From Natronohydrobacter thiooxidans (GTDB lineage Bacteria; Pseudomonadota; Alphaproteobacteria; Rhodobacterales; Rhodobacteraceae), in the NCBI RefSeq assembly GCF_001884735.1, contig NZ_MJAP01000002.1:124001-188000 (forward strand): a DNA stretch of 64,000 bases. Reading direction: 5' to 3'. Under the pieces are notes generated by a model that saw nothing but the letters and a program-made list of their open reading frames with translations, made no database searches and was not told the origin of the DNA. Positions 17,502 through 27,218 of this stretch are shown piece after piece. The translations under genes and the position numbers were made by a program. Each line of letters opens with the position of its first letter. Within the stretch, counting starts at the first letter, position 1.

Positions 17502-18530
17502 ATGAAGGGAACTTCAGCAAGCGCAATCGCTCTTGCCGCAGCTCTGATGGCAAGCGCGGCCTCGGCCCAGAGCCTTGATGTCGTGTGTTCGAATGAACAG
17601 GCATGGTGCGACCTGATGGCGCAGAATTTCCGCATCGATACCGGTATCGACGTGGCGATGGTGCGCAAATCCACAGGCGAGGTTCTCGCCCAGATCCGGG
17701 CAGAAGCCGGGAATCCCAAGGTCGATGTCTGGTGGGGCGGAACCGGCGACCCGCATCTGATCGCCGCCAATGAAGGGCTGACGACCGCCAGCGGCGTCGA
17801 CACATCAGAGCTTCTTGGCTGGGCACAGAACATGGCCGACATGACCGAAGGCCGCGCAATCGGTGCGCATGTTGGCTTGCTGGGCATTTTCTACAATACC
17901 GAGCTGCTGGCTCAGAAAGGTATGCCCGTGCCGTCCTGCTGGCGCGATCTGACACGCCCGGAATACGCTGGCGAAATCACGCTGTCCAATCCGCAGTCAT
18001 CAGGCACGGCCTATACCCAGCTTGCGACGCTTGTGCAGCTTTTCGGCGAGGATGAAGCCTTCAGCCTGCTGGGCGAGATCGCGCGCAATGTGAACCAGAA
18101 CACACGTTCCGGCTCTGCTCCGGGCCGCATGGTCGCGCGCGGCGAATCCACGATCTCGGTGGGGTTCATGCATGACATGGTGAATCTCAAGAAGCAGGGT
18201 TTCCCGGTCGAGATTGTCTCGCCCTGCGAAGGCACCGGCTATGAGACAGGTGCTGTCTCGATTATCAACGGAACGCCGAATTTCGACGCGGCCAAGGTAT
18301 GGGTCGAGTATGTTCTGAGCGCCGAGGCGCAATCGCGCGGGCTTGAGGTCGGGGTCTACAACATCCCTTCGCATCCTGCCGCGACGACCGATCCCGAAGC
18401 GCCTGACATGGCCTCGGTCAAGCTGATTGACTATGATTTCGCAACCTATGGCTCGTCCGAGATGCGCGAGCATCTGCTGGAACGCTGGGGAGTCGAAATC
18501 CGCTCACAGGGCGGCAATTTCGAAGAATAA
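17502..18530 (+). CDS. Periplasmic substrate-binding protein, AfuA/FbpA-like
   Basis: 342 residues with a classical signal peptide (MKGTSASAIALAAALMASAASAQ, cleavage after about residue 23). The mature part begins LDVVCSNEQAWCDLMAQNF and contains KVDVWWGGTGDPH, LLGIFYNTELLAQKG, LSNPQSSGTAYTQLATLVQL, ISVGFMHDMV and a C-terminal KLIDYDFATYGS. These blocks match the family that includes Actinobacillus AfuA, shown to bind hexose phosphates, and more distantly the ferric-iron FbpA proteins. Cys residues in VCSNEQAWC, PSCWRD and SPCEG could form disulfides. The ATG at 17502 follows GAGGAAGAAGG. It is the first gene of a three-gene importer operon with its own two-component system. The substrate is probably a phosphorylated sugar or an iron complex. 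Confidence 0.85.
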   Translation: MKGTSASAIALAAALMASAASAQSLDVVCSNEQAWCDLMAQNFRIDTGIDVAMVRKSTGEVLAQIRAEAGNPKVDVWWGGTGDPHLIAANEGLTTASGVDTSELLGWAQNMADMTEGRAIGAHVGLLGIFYNTELLAQKGMPVPSCWRDLTRPEYAGEITLSNPQSSGTAYTQLATLVQLFGEDEAFSLLGEIARNVNQNTRSGSAPGRMVARGESTISVGFMHDMVNLKKQGFPVEIVSPCEGTGYETGAVSIINGTPNFDAAKVWVEYVLSAEAQSRGLEVGVYNIPSHPAATTDPEAPDMASVKLIDYDFATYGSSEMREHLLERWGVEIRSQGGNFEE

Positions 18531-18609
18531 CGAAACGCCAACCTGTCTGGTCCGTCCCGGTGCCGACGCGGGACGGACCTTCAGAACGCCCAGTATTCAG
18601 GAAATCGAC

Positions 18610-20766
18610 ATGAAACGCACGGCGGGGCTCTGGCTCCTGATCGGGCTTGCAGCTTTTTGTCTGCTGCCCTGGTATGACGTCCGCGGAAGCTTCTGGCATT
18701 TCCGCTGGTTCGACACTCTGAGCACCCAAGACGCGCCGGCCATTCTCTGGGCAATCGGCGAGCGGCCATGGTTGTGGTTGCCGCTGCTGGGCCTGATCCT
18801 GTCGGCGGCTGCGCTGTTCCTGGTAAAATCACCCGTCAAGCAGGCGCAAGCCCTGGTCATCAGCGGTGCCCTTGGTCTTGGCCTGCTGATCGGGCAGGGG
18901 TTGTTCGTCGTGGGCTTTGGCGCGCGGGCCACGGTCTTTGAGGGAGTGACGCAGCCCGGAATGGGCATGGGCGCTTTCGTGTTCGCCGCCGCATTGCTGT
19001 TCATCATCACGACCGGCATTTCCGGGCTGGGGCGCGGTCGCGGCGATGCGTTCATCACCGGCATGGTCGGGGCCATCGTGGCACTGGTGGCCACTTTCGT
19101 TTTCTACCCGATGGCCTTCATCTTCACGAGCGCATTCGAATTGCGCGGTGGACAGGGTTTCGGGCTGACCGAGTTCCTGCCGCGTTTCTTCGCCCCCGAT
19201 ATCTGGTCGCTGGCCTGCGTGACCGGGCGCGGGCAATGCGGCGTCGCGGTGAATTCAACGCTTCTGGGGCTCGCCACCGCGACAGGTACAACGGTCATGG
19301 GGCTTGCCTTCGCGCTGATCTTCACGCGCACTGATTTCCGCGCAAAGCGCCTGTTGCGGGTGCTGACGGTCCTGCCGATCATCACGCCGCCCTTCGTGAT
19401 CGGGCTGGTACTGATCCTGCTGCTGGGCCGCTCCGGTACGCTGACAGTGTTCTTCGGCGATCTGTTCGGGATCGAGAAAACCCGCTGGCTGTATGGTTTC
19501 TGGGGGGTGTGGCTGGCACAGATGCTGTCCTTCACGCCGATTGCCTTTCTGGTGCTGATCGGCGTTGTCGAAGGCGTCTCGCCCTCGATGGAGGAAGCCA
19601 GCCAGACCCTGAACGCCAATCGCTGGCAAACCTTCCGCAATGTCTCGCTGCCACTGATGCGGCCGGGGTTGGCCAATGCCTTTTTGCTGGGCTTCATCGA
19701 AAGCGTGGCGGATTTCGGCAATCCGCTGGTGCTGGGCGGCAATTTCAATGTGCTCTCGACCGAGATCTATTTCGCCATTGTCGGCACGGTCGCCGATCCA
19801 GCAAAGGCCGCAATCCTGTCGCTGATCCTGCTGTCGCTGACGCTGACGACCTTTGTGGCGCAGCGCCTCTGGCTGGGGCGCAAGAATTACGCAACCGTCA
19901 CGGGCAAGGCCGATAGCGGGCGCAATGCCGCGCTGAACCCGGCCCTGCGCTGGACCTGCTATGCGCTGGCGCTGCCCTGGGCCGCCTTTACGCTGGTGCT
20001 GTATGTGCTGATCGTCTTTGGCAGCTTCACACGCCTCTGGGGCTATGATCATACATTGACGCTGGATCACTACCGGCGCGCCTTCAACATAGTGGTGCGC
20101 AACGGGGTCCATTTCACGGGGGCTGCCTGGGACAGTTTCTTCACTACATTGTCCATCGCTGCCATTGCCGCGCCCCTCACCGCAGCAGTGGGGCTCGCGA
20201 CGGCCTATCTACTGGTGCGGCAGAATTTCGCGGGTAAGAATGCCTTCGAGTTCTCGACCCTGCTCTCCTTCGCAATCCCCGGCACGGTCATCGGTGTGGC
20301 CTATGTGATGGCGTTCAATTTCCCACCCATTGAGCTGACGGCGACCGGCCTGATCCTCGTGATCTGCTTCATCTTCCGCAACATGCCTGTGGGCGTGCGG
20401 GGCGGGATTGCCGCCATGAGCCAGCTCGACAAATCTCTGGATGAAGCCTCCAGCACGCTTGGCGCAAACTCCTTCACCACCTTGCGCCGGGTCATCCTGC
20501 CCTTGATGGGGCCGGCCATTCTGGCGGCACTGACCTATAGTTTCGTGCGGGCCATCACCTCGGTCTCGGCAGTGATCTTCCTCGTCTCGGCGCGTTACAA
20601 CATGGCGACGTCCTTCCTGGTGGGCCGGGTCGAGAATGGCGAATATGGCATCGCCATCGCCTATTCCGCGGTGCTGATCGTCACCATGCTTGCTGTGATC
20701 ATTGCCCTGCAACTCGCGATCGGACGACGCAAACTGCGCCGCACTGATCGCCTTGAAACCACCTGA
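18610..20766 (+). CDS. Fused two-domain ABC permease (AfuB/FbpB-like)
   Basis: 718 residues of inner-membrane permease. An N-terminal hydrophobic region of about 200 residues with several membrane segments precedes two BPD_transp_1 domains. Each domain has an EAA loop: EASQTLNANRWQTFRNVSLP near residue 328 and EASSTLGANSFTTLRRVILP near residue 612, where the ATPase docks. One polypeptide therefore supplies both membrane halves, as in FbpB/AfuB-type iron and sugar-phosphate importers. The ATG at 18610 follows CAGGAAAT. It is 79 bases after the binding-protein gene and 16 bases before the ATPase start. Confidence 0.92.
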   Translation: MKRTAGLWLLIGLAAFCLLPWYDVRGSFWHFRWFDTLSTQDAPAILWAIGERPWLWLPLLGLILSAAALFLVKSPVKQAQALVISGALGLGLLIGQGLFVVGFGARATVFEGVTQPGMGMGAFVFAAALLFIITTGISGLGRGRGDAFITGMVGAIVALVATFVFYPMAFIFTSAFELRGGQGFGLTEFLPRFFAPDIWSLACVTGRGQCGVAVNSTLLGLATATGTTVMGLAFALIFTRTDFRAKRLLRVLTVLPIITPPFVIGLVLILLLGRSGTLTVFFGDLFGIEKTRWLYGFWGVWLAQMLSFTPIAFLVLIGVVEGVSPSMEEASQTLNANRWQTFRNVSLPLMRPGLANAFLLGFIESVADFGNPLVLGGNFNVLSTEIYFAIVGTVADPAKAAILSLILLSLTLTTFVAQRLWLGRKNYATVTGKADSGRNAALNPALRWTCYALALPWAAFTLVLYVLIVFGSFTRLWGYDHTLTLDHYRRAFNIVVRNGVHFTGAAWDSFFTTLSIAAIAAPLTAAVGLATAYLLVRQNFAGKNAFEFSTLLSFAIPGTVIGVAYVMAFNFPPIELTATGLILVICFIFRNMPVGVRGGIAAMSQLDKSLDEASSTLGANSFTTLRRVILPLMGPAILAALTYSFVRAITSVSAVIFLVSARYNMATSFLVGRVENGEYGIAIAYSAVLIVTMLAVIIALQLAIGRRKLRRTDRLETT

Positions 20767-20782
20767 AACAGGAGAGAGCCCG

Positions 20783-21832
20783 ATGAAAGGGTCCGTTCGC
20801 TTCGAGAATGTCACAAAGCGCTTTGGTGCGGTCACAGCCCTCAAACCGCTCTCGCTGGATATCAGGCCGGGCACACTGGTCACGCTGCTGGGGCCTTCGG
20901 GCTGCGGCAAGACCACGACGCTGCGGCTGATTGCCGGGCTGGAATCCGCCTCGGAAGGGCGCATCCTGATCGGGGGGCAGGATGTCACGCATCTGTCCGC
21001 CACCTATCGCAAGGTTTCGATGGTGTTTCAGTCCTATGCGCTGTTTCCGCATATGAGCGTGATCGAGAACGTCGCTTACGGCCTGACAGTGCAGCGTATA
21101 TCCAAGGCCCAAGCCCATGCCCGCGCTGAAGTGGCACTGGAAACTGTCGGGCTGAAAGGTTTTGGCGCAAGGCTGCCCTCAGAGCTTTCGGGAGGACAAC
21201 AGCAGCGGGTTGCCGTGGCGCGCGCGATTGTGCTGGAGCCTGAAGTGCTGCTTCTTGACGAACCATTGTCCAATCTTGACGCCAAGCTGCGCCGCCATGT
21301 GCGCGAAGAGATCCGCGAAATCCAGCAACGCCTTGGCCTGACTGCGGTCTATGTCACCCATGATCAGGAAGAGGCCATGGCCGTCTCTGACCGGATCATC
21401 GTGATGAAAAACTCCGAGATTGCTCAGGAAGGCACACCCTTTGACCTTTATGACCGTCCGGCATCGAGTTTCATCGCGGATTTCATTGGTGATGCGAATC
21501 TGATCGATGTCGAGGTGATAGCTGCGGGCGACAGCACCGAAGTCGCCTATCTGGACCGACGTCTGGCCTTGCCACTGGCCAGCGCGGCTACTGGTCCCGC
21601 AAAGATGGTGCTGCGTCCGCATCATGTCCAGCTGTCGCGCGAACCGGGGCGCCAGACCGTCGCGGCTGCAGTCAGCTATGCGGCCTGGCTGGGAAATTCG
21701 GTGCAATACACGCTCGATAGCCCGCTTGGGACAATCTTCGCAATCACCGCACCTCAGGCGCAGACCTTGCGAATCGGTGATACAGCCCATTTGGGTTTTG
21801 ACCCCGCCGATATTCGGCTGGTGCCAGCGTAA
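20783..21832 (+). CDS. ABC transporter ATP-binding protein (AfuC/FbpC/PotA-like)
   Basis: 349 residues. Walker A is LLGPSGCGKTTTLRLIAGLE, Q-loop MVFQSYALFPHMSVIENVAYG, signature LSGGQQQRVAVARAI, Walker B LLLDEPLSNLDAKLR, and the H-loop His lies in AVYVTHDQEEAMAVSDR. The C-terminal extension (TOBE-like, about 240-349, with MVLRPHHVQLS) is typical of this class and often has a regulatory role. CAGGAGAG precedes the ATG at 20783. It completes the importer operon. The cargo follows from the binding protein and is unresolved between phosphorylated sugars and ferric iron. Confidence 0.93.
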   Translation: MKGSVRFENVTKRFGAVTALKPLSLDIRPGTLVTLLGPSGCGKTTTLRLIAGLESASEGRILIGGQDVTHLSATYRKVSMVFQSYALFPHMSVIENVAYGLTVQRISKAQAHARAEVALETVGLKGFGARLPSELSGGQQQRVAVARAIVLEPEVLLLDEPLSNLDAKLRRHVREEIREIQQRLGLTAVYVTHDQEEAMAVSDRIIVMKNSEIAQEGTPFDLYDRPASSFIADFIGDANLIDVEVIAAGDSTEVAYLDRRLALPLASAATGPAKMVLRPHHVQLSREPGRQTVAAAVSYAAWLGNSVQYTLDSPLGTIFAITAPQAQTLRIGDTAHLGFDPADIRLVPA

Positions 21833-22390
21833 TGCGAAAGGGTCAGGATAGGCGCCCTATTGGGGCCACGGGCGGCGTTTCACCAGACGCCGTGCCTCAG
21901 GACCGAATCTGAACAACGCGCGCGCCCGATATTGGGCGCTTGCTCAAGCCTTGCGGATGATCAGGCCGAACGCTGGCCGCTGGAAGCAGTCCAGCATCTG
22001 GCGACGCCCTGACCGGCAGGCCATTAGCCCCCGTCTGAGTTGACACCCTGCGGCTGGAAAACAGAACTCGTCGGATCGATCCCGACTGTGCTGCTCTGGA
22101 CTACGGATGACTCCCTTTATCGATCATGTTTACAGCACCCTAGATGGCACATTGCGATGCCGCGAGCGGGAGCCATCCACTTCATCAATCGCTCTTCGCT
22201 GGCTCCGCCGCCAATCTGCCTGATCTTGCGCAAAGGGTGTCGCCGCAGTTTGCGCTCTTCCAGATCGGCATCGCTGAACAGTGACGCGCCCGTCTCGTCT
22301 GTCTTGCGCATCCTCACCCACTGCCTATTGGTGCTGAGTGCGAACCATGTTGCCGATCCGCTGTCGAGCCAGGACTATTTCGGCGAGCCG
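21833..22390. other. 558-bp region without an intact gene
   Basis: Between the importer ATPase and the first receptor gene I find no complete coding region. It holds small inverted repeats after the importer (GCGCCC-GATATT-GGGCGC at 21922-21939; GGCGT/ACGCC near 21874-21891) without T-runs, so they are weak terminator candidates, and a transposase-like fragment at 22213-22317. The rest looks like degraded intergenic sequence. Confidence 0.6.
22213..22317 (-). pseudogene. Probable N-terminal remnant of an IS5-type transposase
   Basis: About 35 codons from an ATG at 22317 read MRKTDETGASLFSDADLEER then RRHPLRKIRQI. This resembles the start of IS5-group transposases, which open with a short basic segment, LFSYVDLEAR-like and HPLRAIR-like blocks. 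The similarity then stops abruptly and the frame ends after about 30 unrelated codons. None of the catalytic DDE region is present. No terminal inverted repeats were identified. Confidence 0.45.
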
Positions 22391-24604
22391 CTAGAAATCG
22401 AGGAATTCCGCTCCCGCCGCCTTTTGGGCCGGTGTCGCCTTTGACCTTCGCGCCGCGGCATCCGGCGGCCAGCCTGCACGCGGTTTTGGCATAGCTATGA
22501 CGCCCTTGGCGCCATGACCGGACGGGTGGCTGATCTTGAAGCCCTCAAGCTCTCGTTGCAAATTCTCCGCCTGACGCTGCAGCGAATTTGCCGCTGCATT
22601 GGTTTCCTGCGCAACGGCGGCGTTCTGTTGCGTTACCTGATCGAGCTGGCTGACTCCGACGTTGATTTCGCCAAGGCCCGTCGATTGTTCAACTGTTGTA
22701 ACCGCGATGGCTGCGACATGTTCCGATACTTCGATAGCTTTGCGCAGGATCTCCTCAAGGCTTTGGCCGGTTTTGTCGACCAGCGTTGACCCGGTTTCGA
22801 CCTGCCTGGTGCTTTCCGAGATCAAGGACTTGATTTCCCGGGCTGAATTGGACGCCCGTTGCGCCAGCCCCCTGACTTCTGACGCCACGACGGCAAAACC
22901 GCGCCCGGCTTCTCCGGCCCGGGCTGCCTCTACCCCTGCGTTTAGGGCAAGCAGATTTGTCTGAAAGGCAATGTCGTCAATGACACCGATGATCCGATTG
23001 ATCTGTTCCGAGGAGCGTTCGATCTTCTTCATTGCATCGACGGCGTCGCGCACCACTTCCGCACCGGCTTCGGCGATGACCCTGTTCTCTTCCGACACTT
23101 TCTGCGCGTTCTTGGCCCGGGTCGCGGTCAGTTGCACACTTTCCGTCAACTGATTGAGCGCGGCAGCGGATTGCTCCAGCGTCGCGGCCTGGGTTTCCGC
23201 GCGCGACGAAAGGTCCATGGCGGCGGCCGTGATCTCGTCCGAACCGGACCGAACGCTTACCGCGACATCCGAGACTCGCGACAATGTCGAGGACAATGTC
23301 GATGTCAGGCTGTTGAAGGCCGTGCGCAGCGTTTCATACTCTGCAGGGAAAGGATCATCCGCTGGGCTTTCGATGAGATGCGTCACGTCCCCCTCGGCAA
23401 GACGTTTGAGCCCGTCGCCGATATCTTGGACAACACGAGCCTGGATTCTCGACTGGGTCTCCCGGACTTCAATCGACTCGGCGCGTGCCTGGCGCGCGGC
23501 TTGTTCATCCGCGACGCGCTGGATGGCATTTTCCTTGAATACCTTGAGAGCCTGCGACAATTGCGCAAGATCTCCCCTGCCGTCAGTGCCGGTGATCTCG
23601 ACCGCCAGATCGCCCGAAGCAAGCTTCAGGGTTTGATCAAGGGTCGCGGCGAGGCGCCGAGAAAGGACAATCGACAGGAAGATACCCAGAGCCGCCGCGA
23701 TGACTGATGCGAGGACCACACCGCCCAGCATGTAGGTGACGATCCCGCCAATATGACGATAGATCTCGTCCGAGCGGCGAATGCGCTCTGCACGGGTTTG
23801 CCGTCGAACCTCTGCCATCAACTGCCGCACCTCTTCTGTCGTGCCGAGCACGTCGTCCAGCGCCCGGCGTGCCTCAATCTCGACAGTCTTCATCTCCAGC
23901 GCGACGGCCCAGTATTCGCTGACACCGCGCATGGCACTCGCCATCAGGCTGCGTTCTTCATCGGTCAGTTCGCCGACTGGGATCCGACCGAGTTCTGCAA
24001 CGGCCCTGTCATAAGGATCGCCTGCCTTCTGGAAGTCGGCAATGTCGCCGGAGTCGAGGAACCGGCCCATCCGGTCTCGGGTGATCAGAGAATTCTCGGA
24101 CGCACGCAGGGCGTGATAGGCGAGATCCTTTTCCCCGCGGCTTTCGAGAGACGCAAGCAGCCCCTCGATATGGCGCCAATGCTCAGTCCCGAGGCTACGG
24201 AGTTCGGCACTCAAGGCCGCGCGCTGCTCATTCAACGGCACGAGATTGTTCACCTCGTCGATATGACGGTCTTTCAGCGCTGCCATCAGCCTTGCTGCTC
24301 CGATACCGCGTTCGGCAAGGCTGATGGACATATTGCGCACGCGTTCCATTTTCGCGATGACGGTCTCGCCGGTGGCACCTTCATGATGCTCGATGAAATG
24401 TTCGACTTCGATGGATGCGTCACTGATAAAGGCCCAGAGATCCGCGGAGTCTTCGGAAACCTGCACCGCGTTCTCGAACTCGCCGAAATAGTCGCCGAGC
24501 TGTGTGAGTTTCGTCCAGCTGAAGGCCGCCAGCATGACGAAAAGCCCCATGACGATGCCGAAGCTGATGGCGATCTGGGTTCCGAACTTGAAATTCTTGA
24601 GCAT
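22391..24604 (-). CDS. Methyl-accepting chemotaxis protein with periplasmic helical sensor
   Basis: 737 residues. A membrane helix at about 8-30 (IAISFGIVMGLFVMLAAFSW), a periplasmic helical domain of about 260 residues, a second membrane helix (GGIVTYMLGGVVLASVIAAALGIFLSIVL, given in overlapping parts), HAMP, a second HAMP-like segment (GDGLKRLAEGDVTHLI), and a long signalling coiled coil whose hairpin tip reads [20 protein letters not shown]. The tip is the CheA/CheW contact. The C-terminus (AAGAEFLDF) has no NWETF-type pentapeptide for CheR/CheB docking. It is the last gene of cheB-cheD-orf-mcp-mcp, 48 bases after the preceding receptor. Confidence 0.93.
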   Translation of the reverse strand: MLKNFKFGTQIAISFGIVMGLFVMLAAFSWTKLTQLGDYFGEFENAVQVSEDSADLWAFISDASIEVEHFIEHHEGATGETVIAKMERVRNMSISLAERGIGAARLMAALKDRHIDEVNNLVPLNEQRAALSAELRSLGTEHWRHIEGLLASLESRGEKDLAYHALRASENSLITRDRMGRFLDSGDIADFQKAGDPYDRAVAELGRIPVGELTDEERSLMASAMRGVSEYWAVALEMKTVEIEARRALDDVLGTTEEVRQLMAEVRRQTRAERIRRSDEIYRHIGGIVTYMLGGVVLASVIAAALGIFLSIVLSRRLAATLDQTLKLASGDLAVEITGTDGRGDLAQLSQALKVFKENAIQRVADEQAARQARAESIEVRETQSRIQARVVQDIGDGLKRLAEGDVTHLIESPADDPFPAEYETLRTAFNSLTSTLSSTLSRVSDVAVSVRSGSDEITAAAMDLSSRAETQAATLEQSAAALNQLTESVQLTATRAKNAQKVSEENRVIAEAGAEVVRDAVDAMKKIERSSEQINRIIGVIDDIAFQTNLLALNAGVEAARAGEAGRGFAVVASEVRGLAQRASNSAREIKSLISESTRQVETGSTLVDKTGQSLEEILRKAIEVSEHVAAIAVTTVEQSTGLGEINVGVSQLDQVTQQNAAVAQETNAAANSLQRQAENLQRELEGFKISHPSGHGAKGVIAMPKPRAGWPPDAAARRSKATPAQKAAGAEFLDF

Positions 24605-24652
24605 GCTGTTCCCCGATGGTTATCGTTCAAGACATGGCCTGGTGATCGGATA

Positions 24653-26305
24653 TCAGGCGCATCTGTCGACCGCAGGATAGGGATTTGCGTCTGAGAGATC
24701 CGTTTCGGTCGATCGGATCGCGGAGTTGAGATCCAGCGGGCGCACAGGGGCCTTGAAGGCAGCAAGGGTCGCCGCGAGGTCATCAGCCTTTTCCGAGATG
24801 CCCTGCACGAGGACGCGGGTGTGCTCGATGGCAGCATGGGTCGGTCGGGTCAGGGCGTCTGAGCGCTCAAGGCTTTTCTTGGCATGCTGCAGATCTGCGT
24901 CCTGTTCGCGCGATGCTTCCACAAGAAGACTGATCAAGCTGCGTATCTGCACGGCCCTTTCGACCATCTGTGACAAGGCCGTCTCCGTCTTGGCAACGAG
25001 TTCGGAGCCTGATTTCACCTGCGCGTCGCTTTCGGAAATGAGACTGCGGATTTCGCGGGCGGAGCCGGCGGCGCGTTCTGCAAGGCCGCGGACTTCCGTC
25101 GCGACAACGGCAAACCCCCTGCCCGCGTCGCCCGCGCGCGCGGCTTCGACACCTGCGTTCAGGGCGAGCAGATTGGTCTGGAAGGCGATATTCTCGATCA
25201 CCCCGATGATCCGGGTGATCTGACCCGCGCTTTGTTCGATAGCCTGCATGGCGGCAATTGCTTGCAGCACCACCGCGCCGCCTTTCAAGGCAAGCTCCTG
25301 GTTCTCGTCGCTTTCGGTTTCGGCCCTGTGCGCGGTGTCGAGGCTGGCGGCAACCTTGGCCATGACCTGTAGCAGGGTCTGCGCGCTATCCGACATGGTT
25401 GTGGCCTGTGTGCACGCCCTTTCGAGAACGCCTTGCACGGCGCGTTCTATTTCGAGGGAATCCCCACGGATACTGCCGGAAATGGAATCGACCCTTTCGA
25501 CCAGATCGTGAAGTTGATGCAGCGTGGTGTTATAGGCCTCGCGCAGGGCTTCGTAATCTGCCGGGAAGGGGTTATCCGGCGGGTTCGGGATCGGCGCTGT
25601 CAGATCTCCCTGCGCCAGTCGCACCAGACCCGCCTCGATTTCAGAGACCACGCGGGTTTGCGTCGCGATGCGGCGCGCGCGTTCATGCGCTTCTGCGTCG
25701 CGCTGTTCAAGCCGCGCCTGACGCTCGGCCTCTGCCTCTGAAAACGCTTCTTCGGCGGCCTGCTTGTCCTGTTCCGCGCGGGCAAAGGCCGCGACGAGCT
25801 TGAGGCCGATGACCGTCAGGGCGACGGCCTCGACCAGCAGGATGACCGCATGCACAATCACCCTGCCAAGATCCGCATCGCCAAGAAAAACCGCGCTTGG
25901 CATGAGAAAGGCGAGGGAAAGGTGATGGATCACGACAAATGCCGTGAAGGTTGCGATCGCAAGCCAGTTGCAATAGACCGCCAGCACCGCAAGCGCCGCG
26001 AAGAATTGCATATGCATGTCCGGTTGCCAGACATGGCCTTCGAACTGATAGACAATCAGGGCGATGCCAATCGCCAGGGCCATGGCCCCGGTCAACTGGT
26101 TGCGCGAAGAGCCGGGGGCGAGCCGATAATCCACCGTCGCCACCGCAGCAAGAACGATCAACCCGGAGAGGACCGCCGGGTTCTGCGCGCCGATGATCAC
26201 CCCGGCAAGAAGGGATTGAGCGATCATGACCCAGCTCAGGATCATCACCCAACAGGCCCCGGCCTCGCGGAGCCGGAGAAGGGCGATCGGTGTATCCGGG
26301 GTCAT
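24653..26305 (-). CDS. Methyl-accepting chemotaxis protein with multi-pass membrane N-terminus
   Basis: 550 residues. Instead of a periplasmic domain, the first 185 residues are a bundle of about six hydrophobic segments, including [20 protein letters not shown] and [15 protein letters not shown]-like region ([18 protein letters not shown]) and the signalling domain with the tip [20 protein letters not shown] follow. Such receptors often sense membrane-associated or energy-related signals. The ATG at 26305 overlaps the stop of the upstream small gene (ATGA), which fixes this start over a longer frame beginning at 26380. Confidence 0.92.
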   Translation of the reverse strand: MTPDTPIALLRLREAGACWVMILSWVMIAQSLLAGVIIGAQNPAVLSGLIVLAAVATVDYRLAPGSSRNQLTGAMALAIGIALIVYQFEGHVWQPDMHMQFFAALAVLAVYCNWLAIATFTAFVVIHHLSLAFLMPSAVFLGDADLGRVIVHAVILLVEAVALTVIGLKLVAAFARAEQDKQAAEEAFSEAEAERQARLEQRDAEAHERARRIATQTRVVSEIEAGLVRLAQGDLTAPIPNPPDNPFPADYEALREAYNTTLHQLHDLVERVDSISGSIRGDSLEIERAVQGVLERACTQATTMSDSAQTLLQVMAKVAASLDTAHRAETESDENQELALKGGAVVLQAIAAMQAIEQSAGQITRIIGVIENIAFQTNLLALNAGVEAARAGDAGRGFAVVATEVRGLAERAAGSAREIRSLISESDAQVKSGSELVAKTETALSQMVERAVQIRSLISLLVEASREQDADLQHAKKSLERSDALTRPTHAAIEHTRVLVQGISEKADDLAATLAAFKAPVRPLDLNSAIRSTETDLSDANPYPAVDRCA

Positions 26306-26688
26306 CTGCCGAACTCCTTTGATTGTGCGCATCCGGGCGGGGGCGCCCCAGAGAGACGCAAGGCACTGCCGAGCCGCCACGCGCTGAACTGCCGCCGCTC
26401 CTCCGCCGACAGATGGTCGAGTCCGAGGACAAGAAGACGCCCACTCCAGCCAATATCGCGCAGCGGAAGTGCCAGCGCCTTCAGTTCAGAGGTGATCGTC
26501 GCGTTCTGGACCCATGGCGGATAGTAGAGTATCGCCGCAAGGTCGTCGGATCTTGGCGCGAGGCGCTGGGTCAGCAGGTATAGAATCCCCGAAATTGCGA
26601 TCACAAGCGCCGGGCCAAGGCTGCCCGCGACCGAGTTCGCAAGGCAACCGGGGGAAGGTTCTGCAGCGCTGAAGCCCGTGATTGACAT
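26302..26688 (-). CDS. Small membrane-anchored protein of unknown function in the cheB-cheD-mcp operon
   Basis: 128 residues. One hydrophobic segment ([20 protein letters not shown], about 24-43) precedes a soluble tail ([20 protein letters not shown], then [20 protein letters not shown]). I do not recognise the family. That it is real is supported by its position: it starts 11 bases after the cheD stop and its own stop overlaps the receptor start in an ATGA junction. The context suggests a partner of the downstream multi-pass receptor, but nothing in the sequence proves it. Confidence 0.65.
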   Translation of the reverse strand: MSITGFSAAEPSPGCLANSVAGSLGPALVIAISGILYLLTQRLAPRSDDLAAILYYPPWVQNATITSELKALALPLRDIGWSGRLLVLGLDHLSAEERRQFSAWRLGSALRLSGAPPPGCAQSKEFGR

Positions 26689-26699
26689 GCCCCGACCCC

Positions 26700-27218
26700 C
26701 TAGACGCGATCAGCGCGCATTGGCAGCGCGGTGGATGGCTTTTCCACCGGCAGGGGCATTTGCGAGCCGAGCCGCTGGATGCGCGCATGGCCTGTCGCGG
26801 GCCAGAAGCGCAATCCTCGCGCCTGGGTTCCGCCGAGATCGCTGCTGACGACCGGGATCCCCTCCTTGCGCAGAAAATCCGCCGCTGCCAGGGCATTTCT
26901 GCGCCCGATGTCCGGCAGATTTGCCATTCTCCAGGCGCCTCCGAACAGCTTCGCCTCAAGCCGTCCCCTGTCCGCCCCCGCGCGCAGGAGCGACCGAACG
27001 AGAGCTTCCATCGCTGCCGTTGCATAGCGGTGTTCTGCAGGATCTGTGCCCGCATCCGGAAGGAGAAAGTGATTTGCACCACCAATCCGCAGGACCGGAT
27101 CGAAGAGACAGGCTGACACGCAGGATCCGAGGATGGTGGTGATGACGACATTTTCATCCCTCGAAATCGCATGTTCGCCTTGAATGATATTGAGCGCCCG
27201 CTCTCCCGCTGTCAGCAT
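26700..27218 (-). CDS. cheD: Chemoreceptor glutamine deamidase CheD
   Basis: About 172 residues. CheD deamidates receptor glutamines to glutamates, and in Bacillus it also binds the phosphatase CheC. The catalytic Cys lies in TTILGSCVSACLFDP and the His in GGANHFLLPDAG; EAKLFGGAWRMANLPDIGRR is the conserved core. The ATG at 27218 lies inside the last codons of cheB (7-base overlap), so translation is coupled. No cheC is present in the window. Confidence 0.93.
   Translation of the reverse strand: MLTAGERALNIIQGEHAISRDENVVITTILGSCVSACLFDPVLRIGGANHFLLPDAGTDPAEHRYATAAMEALVRSLLRAGADRGRLEAKLFGGAWRMANLPDIGRRNALAAADFLRKEGIPVVSSDLGGTQARGLRFWPATGHARIQRLGSQMPLPVEKPSTALPMRADRV

Noticed and set aside
21922..21939. 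GCGCCC-GATATT-GGGCGC as a rho-independent terminator
   Set aside because: The 6-base stem is short, lies about 90 bases after the importer ATPase and has no T-run; mentioned only as a weak candidate.
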